The notes beneath the pieces were generated by a model. It was not told where the DNA came from. It saw only the letters and a list, made by a program, of their open reading frames with translations, and searched no databases. Position numbers and translations under genes: made by a program. Shown here in pieces: positions 57,153 to 64,000 of a stretch of DNA of 64,000 nucleotides (position 1 is the first letter of the stretch; every line of letters begins with the position of its first letter). Location of the stretch: contig NC_006048.2 in NCBI RefSeq assembly GCF_000006445.2, forward strand, positions 1,860,001 to 1,924,000, read 5' to 3'. This stretch comes from Debaryomyces hansenii CBS767 (Eukaryota > Ascomycota > Pichiomycetes > Serinales > Debaryomycetaceae).

Positions 57153-59570
57153 TCAATCTGTAGTTAATTTTATCGAGCTAGACCTGGAGATTTGGAACAA
57201 TCCTAGAACAGCATTCCTGAACTTATACGATTTCGAATTGATACGTCTTATTTCAGAGTCTGTGACGTCGGAAGTTATAATTTTGTCAGCATCAATTGTC
57301 TCTGTATCTTTTAATTTTTTGGGATCGTGTACAAACTTTGAAAATTCTTCGTGATCCTGCTCTACGTTATGTTGAGTGTGTAACCTTAATGAATTGATGC
57401 CCTCGCTGAAGCTATGGGAGGTCCTTAACCCACGAAAGGATCCCATGCCTATTTTTAACAGCGACCAACTTGAACTTTTTTTTATGGTTGGTTTGTTCTT
57501 ATTTTCTTGCATATTGGGAAATATTAGAGGTAACTCCTTACTCCACATTGATGCAAGGTTCATTTCTGCGCTAGCTCGTTCCATTTTAGTAATAACTATT
57601 AAAATTGTATGGGAATATGCTTGTGGATAAATCATTGGTTGATTTCCTTCTTCGATTAGAACATATCTATTTTGCATCGTTTCCTGGTAGATAGGAAATT
57701 CAATCATGATGTTTAAGGATATAGGATTTTTAAAGTAGCAATAGTCTTTGAATTTACGATAGCTTGATACTTTCAAAAGGGAAACATCGTACGGAATTAT
57801 GTTTTCTGGGTACAATATTATTAATTTGGAGCTATCGGAGGATGTATAACCTAATTTAAAAGGTCCATTAACATGATTGATTAATGTATCGAGATAATTG
57901 TACCATACGTCCTGCTCTGTCTTGTTTATTGAAATGATCAAAATTTCGTACTGACAGTACTGATACTCAAATAGTACTTTCATTGTATGGGGGTATTTTG
58001 AATAAAGTCCTCCATCGCACTCTCTGGGGTCACTGAAAAGGTTGCAAATTGATAAGGGTATGATGAAGTTAATCTCATTTTTCGAGTTCCTTCTGATTGA
58101 AATATCACTCATGATAAGATGACTTTTATATAAGAAGACTCCCATTGTACTTGACTTCTCATTATCATTTTCGACCCAAACTACTGATAACGATCCGATC
58201 ATCAAGCATTTTCCGAAGAACTCCAGGGATAAGTCAATTCCAAAGGAAGTACCATCAAAGTTCAAAAAATTATTAATTTTAGAGCTATTATCGTTCATTA
58301 TAAACTCTCTTGAATTATCGTTTAATTCATTTAGCTTCGACTTGACTAAGTTGCAGTAAGTATAAATGGAGCTGTTTGTGCCACTATATTTCAATAAAGA
58401 TTCAATAATTAGCCTATACTTGGCAACTCTAGAAATGGGTTTTTGCACTAATGATAAGAAGGACAAATCCATCCTCTTAGAGATAGGTTGTGTTGCTTCT
58501 AAGTAGTTTTTCCAGCCTTTGACCCAAGCTTGGTTAGAATCTTTCTTATATTTAGAATTTATATGGTCAGAATCCTTTATTATTTTCAACACACTTTCAT
58601 AAACATTGCAATATTCTTCATAAATAGGAACATTAATACCAATGTCAAATATATTCTTCGCAACTTCCGTAGCAATGTATATTATTGATCGCTCACAGTC
58701 CTGATTTCGAGGATGATGGTACAACGATCTCAATTGTTGCAACATATTGGTGTGGCTTTCTATTAGTATTGATAAAAGATTCTTAATGGTAATCAATGGT
58801 AATCCACACCTATAGATGTTGTTGCTAACTAGTGGTTCTAAGTAGTAATTAAGTAGCAAAGTTAATGATACAACGTAGTTTTCCTCACTATCAAGCAATT
58901 CTTCCAATACTTTTTGCAATTTATATTTCTGGGTAGTGATTGATTTGTCTTGAGGAGAAAATGTTAATGCAGGTATAGGCGAAATATAATCTGACGTAGT
59001 TAATGCATACGTACTTTCTTGGGGCGATAACACTTGTTCATCTTTAATGTAATCGAAGTCCTTCACATATCTTGTCACTGAATTTCTCTCATCTTTATGC
59101 GATATTTCATCCGTTGCAGCACGATTTCCATTCACACCATTCATTTCAAAAATTTGATCATTTTCTTCTATTATCCAAAAAACATCCTTCGGATATGTAA
59201 ATGACCACTTTGAACTGGGTATTGTTGTATTATTACGTAAATTTAAAGCTTCATTTTTAGTTTCTTTTGTAAACTGATCATTTACTATATTTATTGTACT
59301 TTTTCCATAAAATTCCGAATGTTGCGAAAAATTGCAGTCACCTTCCAGAGAAATCTTAGATATATTAGACAACCCTAACTGCTCTGCTTTAAAATCTTTT
59401 ACCAGTTCTGGGGTAGCTAGTTTCTCCATATTAGATACTGGTTCTGATCTAGTTCTAGGAAGATGTGGGTGTGAACTATTTGGTATTATATTAAATTTTG
59501 CTGGAGCTTCAACCAAAGGGTTAAGTATTTCAACAGAAGAGCTGCTTCTGCTTGAATGTGTACCATACAT
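57153..59570 (-). CDS. DH-PH RhoGEF-like protein
   Basis: The 805-residue protein has a Dbl-homology domain at about 213-427 (KLQKVLEELLDSEENYVVSL, FLSLVQKPISRVAKYRLIIE), the second segment being the conserved CR3 helix. A PH-like domain follows (about 440-575: FFGKCLMIGSLSVVWVEN, VFLYKSHLIMSD, then DVWYNYLDTLI). The N-terminal 200 residues are disordered. The C-terminal 200 contain a further strand-rich part and basic Ser stretches. It should activate a Rho-type GTPase (Cdc42 or Rho1-5). It is not an obvious match to Cdc24, Rom1/2, Tus1 or Bud3 in length or flanking domains, so no symbol is given; a Fus2/Bud3-type divergent GEF is possible. Confidence 0.75.
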   Translation of the reverse strand: MYGTHSSRSSSSVEILNPLVEAPAKFNIIPNSSHPHLPRTRSEPVSNMEKLATPELVKDFKAEQLGLSNISKISLEGDCNFSQHSEFYGKSTINIVNDQFTKETKNEALNLRNNTTIPSSKWSFTYPKDVFWIIEENDQIFEMNGVNGNRAATDEISHKDERNSVTRYVKDFDYIKDEQVLSPQESTYALTTSDYISPIPALTFSPQDKSITTQKYKLQKVLEELLDSEENYVVSLTLLLNYYLEPLVSNNIYRCGLPLITIKNLLSILIESHTNMLQQLRSLYHHPRNQDCERSIIYIATEVAKNIFDIGINVPIYEEYCNVYESVLKIIKDSDHINSKYKKDSNQAWVKGWKNYLEATQPISKRMDLSFLSLVQKPISRVAKYRLIIESLLKYSGTNSSIYTYCNLVKSKLNELNDNSREFIMNDNSSKINNFLNFDGTSFGIDLSLEFFGKCLMIGSLSVVWVENDNEKSSTMGVFLYKSHLIMSDISIRRNSKNEINFIIPLSICNLFSDPRECDGGLYSKYPHTMKVLFEYQYCQYEILIISINKTEQDVWYNYLDTLINHVNGPFKLGYTSSDSSKLIILYPENIIPYDVSLLKVSSYRKFKDYCYFKNPISLNIMIEFPIYQETMQNRYVLIEEGNQPMIYPQAYSHTILIVITKMERASAEMNLASMWSKELPLIFPNMQENKNKPTIKKSSSWSLLKIGMGSFRGLRTSHSFSEGINSLRLHTQHNVEQDHEEFSKFVHDPKKLKDTETIDADKIITSDVTDSEIRRINSKSYKFRNAVLGLFQISRSSSIKLTTD

Positions 59571-59756
59571 TTCTTCTGCTTTTGACTAGTTAATATAGAA
59601 TGATCAATAATAACAACATCTGTATGTGATATAAATAATTTGCATCCACAAAAATAAGCAACTGCTTCAACTATTAGATGCAGTACGTATGAAGGCCGTA
59701 CCTAAATACAAAAGTATTTCAAATATTTCATACCTACGAACTAAGTTGTACTAAAT

Positions 59757-61892
59757 ATGAGTTCAAGGGCATTGAAAAGATTAGAGAAACAAAGAAACGA
59801 AAGCTTATCGAACGTTGCTAGCCAAGAAGCGTCAGAGAGCGAGGAAAGTGAATATGAGTCCAGGCCAAAAACGTCTTTCAATGCATTTGCCTTATTGAAT
59901 GGCGATGATGAAAGTGAAAACGAGGAAGAAGAACCAAATATAGAAAAGAACGATAAAAAGGAAGAAAATGAACCCGAGGTTTCGTTGCCTCCCAGGAATT
60001 CAAAATCGAGTCGAAAGAAGAAGAAGAACAAGAAGCCTGCTAAGAAGCCTGTAGATAGTGACGAGGAATTGGATCAAATATTGATAGAAGCAAAAAAGAA
60101 AGACGAAGAAAAGGCCAGAAAATCAAAGGGTTCTACTGCCATTAGTGCAGATGTCGATGAAGACGAATATGACTTTGAAGTTGAATATGATGAAATCTTG
60201 GAACCAGCATCAAGTTATGATTCAAATTTCAAGCAGTTCACCATGAATAGGTTGAAACAATCATTACCGTTACTTTCTATAGGCTCCATTAGGAATCTAG
60301 ACCCTGACCACGAGTTTAGGGGATTATTTGGTAATTTGTCGATGGAGACTATCGACGATGCAAACACAACGACCTCCTTAGCTATCTCTCCAGAAGTCTT
60401 ACAACAATTCAAAAAATTAGCAAGGCTTACTAGGGGATGGTGTGGAAAGGACCGCAGGGGAGTTCCAGGTACAACTAGAAAATTGTTATTGACAAAAATC
60501 AGAGATGACTGGTTGCCCACAACGCAGAAACCAATGAGTATGGAAGAATTAAGATTTAATGAAATCATCAATTACTTAGATTATAAAGAAGACACAGCCG
60601 ATTTCGAAGATTTGGAATTTAAATTAAAGAAAGAATTATCTTTGGGTGTGAAATATTTCAGATTCAACAAAATCAACACAACTCAAGAGCGGGTAGCTAA
60701 TTCTAGATTCTATGCATCAGTGGTAATGACGCCAGACCCTGAATCATTAATGCATTTGTTACAACAGTATCCTTACCACGCAGAAACATTGCTACAAGTC
60801 GCGATGATTTTGTTGAGACAGGGAAGTGATAAATCAACTAGTAATGCCTTAATTGAAAAATGTCTTTTCGTTTTTGACAGAACTTTCCATAAAAACTTTC
60901 ATGAATTGTTAAATGAGGGCAAAAATGGATTGATACGTTTGCCTTATGAATCATTTTTAAACAGACAATTTTATTTATGTTTGTTCAGATATATTATGAA
61001 TTTGGGTGAACGGTCAACATTTTTAACTGCTCTTTCATATTGTAAATTTTTATTGTCATTATCCCCAGCAGACGATCCATTAGGTGTCAGGTATTTCTTG
61101 GATTATTATTCAATTATGAGCGAGGAATATGAATATTTGATTAGGTTTACTAAATCTCCTCTTGCTACGACATACGAAAAATGGTTAACTCCTGGCTTAG
61201 CATTCTCTACAGTGTTGGCATATTTGAATTTGGATGATGTTGAAAATGCCAAATCTCTGTTGAAAGTTGCATACCAAAGATACCCATATGCCTCCTATAA
61301 GTTGTTAGAAATAATTGGTTTATCTCACGACATACCTATTAAAGAACATGAAATTCCAATCAACGATGAAATGGTATTAGCGGCTGAGACATACTTGGTT
61401 AGAGCCGGAATAATGTGGAACGATCAATCCAAGAGGCAATTTTTACATGATGAATTGCTCAGATTGTTTCAAGAAGAGAAGATCAACTCGTCAAAAGGAT
61501 CTATAACATCGTCAATTTATGGCCTTTTCACAAGTTTTCAAAAATCAGATACACCAAATAAAGAAATACCATTCAACTTGATTAGATTTGCAATATTATC
61601 TGGTGAAAATAAGATTATGGCCAAAGTTCCAGAATCAGTTTGGGCAAGAGATGATGTTTATGAATATGATGTTTTACCACCTCAAAATGATACCGTTAAA
61701 TACAACGAGTTTACTGGTGTCAACACAAAGCAAGACCAAGTTGTGGATTCCTTGTTGACCTACGTCGATCAAAATGTTATTGGTTCAATCATACAAAATC
61801 AAACCGAAGAAGATGATTTCACTGAGGTTTTGAGACAATTGCAGCTACAAGAAACTCAACAAGATCAGCCTCAAGAAGAAGACCAAGATTAG
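59757..61892 (+). CDS. RQC1: Rqc1 (TCF25 family), ribosome quality control
   Basis: The 711-residue protein is a TCF25-family protein (S. cerevisiae Rqc1/YDR333C, 723). The N-terminal 150 residues are highly charged: acidic blocks plus SSRKKKKNKKPAKKP. The conserved TCF25 region runs from about 195 to 620 (HEFRGLFGNLS, WCGKDRRGVPGTTRKLLLTK, VMTPDPESLMHLLQQYPYHAET, DPLGVRYFLDYYSI, AYQRYPYASYKLLE), built from TPR-like helices. Rqc1 works with the E3 Ltn1, Rqc2 and Cdc48 on stalled 60S subunits, helping K48-linked ubiquitin chains form on nascent chains. The Gln/Glu-rich C-terminal end is disordered. Confidence 0.93.
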   Translation: MSSRALKRLEKQRNESLSNVASQEASESEESEYESRPKTSFNAFALLNGDDESENEEEEPNIEKNDKKEENEPEVSLPPRNSKSSRKKKKNKKPAKKPVDSDEELDQILIEAKKKDEEKARKSKGSTAISADVDEDEYDFEVEYDEILEPASSYDSNFKQFTMNRLKQSLPLLSIGSIRNLDPDHEFRGLFGNLSMETIDDANTTTSLAISPEVLQQFKKLARLTRGWCGKDRRGVPGTTRKLLLTKIRDDWLPTTQKPMSMEELRFNEIINYLDYKEDTADFEDLEFKLKKELSLGVKYFRFNKINTTQERVANSRFYASVVMTPDPESLMHLLQQYPYHAETLLQVAMILLRQGSDKSTSNALIEKCLFVFDRTFHKNFHELLNEGKNGLIRLPYESFLNRQFYLCLFRYIMNLGERSTFLTALSYCKFLLSLSPADDPLGVRYFLDYYSIMSEEYEYLIRFTKSPLATTYEKWLTPGLAFSTVLAYLNLDDVENAKSLLKVAYQRYPYASYKLLEIIGLSHDIPIKEHEIPINDEMVLAAETYLVRAGIMWNDQSKRQFLHDELLRLFQEEKINSSKGSITSSIYGLFTSFQKSDTPNKEIPFNLIRFAILSGENKIMAKVPESVWARDDVYEYDVLPPQNDTVKYNEFTGVNTKQDQVVDSLLTYVDQNVIGSIIQNQTEEDDFTEVLRQLQLQETQQDQPQEEDQD

Positions 61893-62086
61893 TTTGTATT
61901 ACATAGAAAATATTTTTGTAATCTCGATAATACTCTATAGTGGAATATATCAAATTGGCCTGCAATATTTGCTCAAACATTTTTGGAGCCGCGAAGTTCC
62001 AACAAAGGAACAATTGATCGAAAGTCTCGGTGAAAATTTGGGTTGAAATATAAGAACTTCACTAATTCTGAAAGTTAAAGTAGATA

Positions 62087-63937
62087 ATGATCGCTATTGA
62101 CCTTAAATTCGAAGAATGGCAATGGCAATATCAGATATCTACCACGTTCTTTGTATTTGGAATTTTGCCAACGTTATATTACATATATGCGAAATATATA
62201 ACATCTAGGCCAAACAAATACAATAAGCTTGAAGAGCCACTAAAAATAGAGATTCCTATACCAGATGAAGCCAAAGCCCATTGGAAAGGTAAGAGATTAT
62301 ATCCACCAAATCTTTCAATAAGAATACCAAATGAACCAAACAAAATCCAAAGCTACTGCCCAGCAACCAGCCAATACTTAGGTACATTCACTGCTACTAC
62401 GAAGGAAGAAATGAATCAGCAAATTGTTAAGGCTAAAGCAGCACAAAAGGTATGGGCCAAGTCAACATTTAGTCTTAGAAGACAGCTTTTAAAGACTCTC
62501 AGTAGATTTATCATTGACCACCAAGAAGATATTGCTCGGGTTGCATGTCGTGATAGTGGAAAGACTAAATTAGATGCTCTGATGGGAGAAATTATGGTTA
62601 CGTTAGAAAAATTGAATTGGATCATTGCAAATGGAGAGAAAGCATTGAGACCGTCCCAGCGCCCAGGTCCATCTAACTTGTTAATTGGGTTGATGAAGAA
62701 TGGAGAAGTGAGATATGAACCATTGGGGGTTGTTGCTGCTTTAATTTCATGGAATTACCCGTTCCATAATTTAATGGGACCAGTAATTGCGTCTCTATTT
62801 ACTGGTAATGCAATTGTTATTAAATGTTCGGAGCAAGTATTGTGGTCATCAACTTGGTTTGTAGACTTAGTAAAAACGGTTTTAAAACTGTTAAATATAA
62901 ATGAAGACTTAATTCAGTTATGCTGCTGTTATCCTGAAGATGCTGACTATTTGACATCCCACCCTGGCTTATCGCATATTACTTTTATTGGCTCAAAGAA
63001 TGTTGCGCATAAGGTTGTCGAATCTGCTGCCAAAGAACTTACTCCTTGTGTTGTTGAATTGGGAGGAAAGGATTCCTTGATCGTTTTAGATGATGTTGTT
63101 GACTTGAAAGCTTTATCATCTGTTATTATGCGAGGTACCTTCCAAAGCGTTGGCCAAAATTGTATTGGCATTGAAAGAGTGATTTGTTTACCCAAAGCAT
63201 ACGAGACTTTAGTTGAAATATTGTCAGAAAGAATTGGGCATTTGCGTCTCGGGTCAGATATAGATCAACTTGACGAAATAGATCTAGGAGCAATGATTTC
63301 GGATAACAGATTCCAACATTTAGAAGATTTGATTTCTGATGCAGTAAGTAAGGGCGCACGCTTAATCCATGGGGGAAAACCTTATCAGCACCCAAACTAT
63401 CCCCAGGGCCATTATTTCGAGCCAACATTATTGGCTGATGTTGACAAGTCTATGAAAATCTTCCAAGAGGAAGTATTTGGTCCAATTTTAACAATGATTA
63501 AGGCAACTGATGCTGATGAAGCAGTTGCCATATCAAATGCAACAGAATTTGGTCTTGGAAACTCTATATTTGGCAAGAACTTCCATCAATGTAATGAGAT
63601 TGCTAATAGCTTGGAGAGTGGTAATGTTGCGATTAATGATTTTGCTACATATTACGTGGCACAATTGCCATTCGGAGGTATCAAGAAATCAGGGTATGGT
63701 AAGTTTGGAGGCGAAGAAGGTCTTACAGGATTATGTGTAGCCAAGTCAATAGTGATGGATAAACCAATATTGAGAATGTTAGGAATAGCAACCAGTATCC
63801 CACCTGAAATCGACTATCCTATCAACAGCGATAAGAAGGCGTGGGGATTTGTCAGTGCATTAAATACCGCTGGGTATGATAATAGATTGTGGGAAATTAT
63901 TAAAGCATTTAAAAAATTAGCTAAAGGCGGCGCTTAG
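62087..63937 (+). CDS. MSC7: Msc7, membrane-anchored aldehyde dehydrogenase-like protein
   Basis: The 616-residue protein is an ALDH-superfamily enzyme of the Msc7/ALDH22 group (S. cerevisiae Msc7, 644). An N-terminal membrane span (about 18-38, ISTTFFVFGILPTLYYIYA) anchors it, probably in the ER. Seen: WNYPFHNLMGPVIASLFTGN, the general-base Glu in VVELGGKD (about 322), the catalytic Cys in SVGQNCIG (about 358) and EEVFGPIL. Its substrate is not known. Codon 165 is CTG (62579-62581) in the segment DA-CTG-MGEI, where the family has Ser (DASMGEI/DASLGEI); this is direct support for CTG-to-Ser decoding. It is the last gene of the window. Confidence 0.95.
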   Translation: MIAIDLKFEEWQWQYQISTTFFVFGILPTLYYIYAKYITSRPNKYNKLEEPLKIEIPIPDEAKAHWKGKRLYPPNLSIRIPNEPNKIQSYCPATSQYLGTFTATTKEEMNQQIVKAKAAQKVWAKSTFSLRRQLLKTLSRFIIDHQEDIARVACRDSGKTKLDALMGEIMVTLEKLNWIIANGEKALRPSQRPGPSNLLIGLMKNGEVRYEPLGVVAALISWNYPFHNLMGPVIASLFTGNAIVIKCSEQVLWSSTWFVDLVKTVLKLLNINEDLIQLCCCYPEDADYLTSHPGLSHITFIGSKNVAHKVVESAAKELTPCVVELGGKDSLIVLDDVVDLKALSSVIMRGTFQSVGQNCIGIERVICLPKAYETLVEILSERIGHLRLGSDIDQLDEIDLGAMISDNRFQHLEDLISDAVSKGARLIHGGKPYQHPNYPQGHYFEPTLLADVDKSMKIFQEEVFGPILTMIKATDADEAVAISNATEFGLGNSIFGKNFHQCNEIANSLESGNVAINDFATYYVAQLPFGGIKKSGYGKFGGEEGLTGLCVAKSIVMDKPILRMLGIATSIPPEIDYPINSDKKAWGFVSALNTAGYDNRLWEIIKAFKKLAKGGA

Positions 63938-64000
63938 GCACCTTTTTGACTTAATCTGTGTACTTTTATATATTAATAAAAAGATGTGTATATTAACTAA

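Noticed and set aside
1..64000. CRISPR arrays, transposons, LTRs, integrons, prophage
   Set aside because: None seen; the window is ordinary yeast chromosomal DNA with only short local repeats.

Overview
ORGANISM. This is nuclear chromosomal DNA of an ascomycete yeast. The genes are compact and mostly intronless. The four coding or 5' UTR introns proposed here have yeast-type signals: GTATGT donors, TACTAAC or TACTAAT branch points and very short branch-to-acceptor distances. A CTG codon in the MSC7 gene (62579-62581) falls on a family-conserved serine, and CTG seems to be absent from the highly expressed genes I scanned by eye. Together these point to the CTG-Ser clade (Candida/Debaryomyces group). 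Base composition and gene content look Debaryomyces-like, but the species is not proven. Any CTG codon translated here as Leu should probably be read as Ser. LAYOUT. 1-9 kb: KEX1 and GPH1 (both minus), a small degenerate globin-like ORF (plus) and a secreted Cys-rich protein (minus). 9-24 kb, all plus strand with long promoters: a WD40 protein, a PWWP/Ioc4-like protein, MCM1, a PSP1-domain protein, a Cys3/Met4/Met28-type bZIP factor and the giant kinase RIM15. 24-33 kb: REX2, EMA19-like, intron-containing ACB1, an unknown acidic protein, RTF1, an Rbf1-like zinc-finger protein, RPL34 and RPS28, whose intron starts right after the ATG. 33-44 kb: a CLD1/ICT1-type hydrolase, a candidate meiotic axis protein (Red1/SYCP2-like) split by a 48-nt intron, GLN4, a GAC1-type PP1 glycogen-targeting subunit and THG1. 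44-64 kb: RPA135, YFH7, NEJ1-like, SWT1, RMD8-like, GUS1, two tRNA genes (Glu-UUC, Leu-UAA), RTC3, a DH-PH RhoGEF, RQC1 and MSC7. HOW THE GENES RELATE. This is ordinary eukaryotic housekeeping DNA, not an operon or an island. Themes that recur by chance or clustering are translation (RPL34, RPS28, GLN4, GUS1, THG1, RQC1, RPA135, two tRNAs), glycogen and starvation signalling (GPH1, the GAC1-type subunit, RIM15) and chromatin or transcription (Ioc4-like, RTF1, MCM1, the bZIP factor). No mobile element, CRISPR array, phage or dedicated novel system was seen. The most interesting points are the hidden introns, a probable Mcm1 autoregulatory double box, a Red1-like gene whose only in-frame stop is its own splice acceptor, a globin-like protein that seems to lack the haem-binding His, and perfect inverted repeats in the GUS1 and RPL34 promoters.
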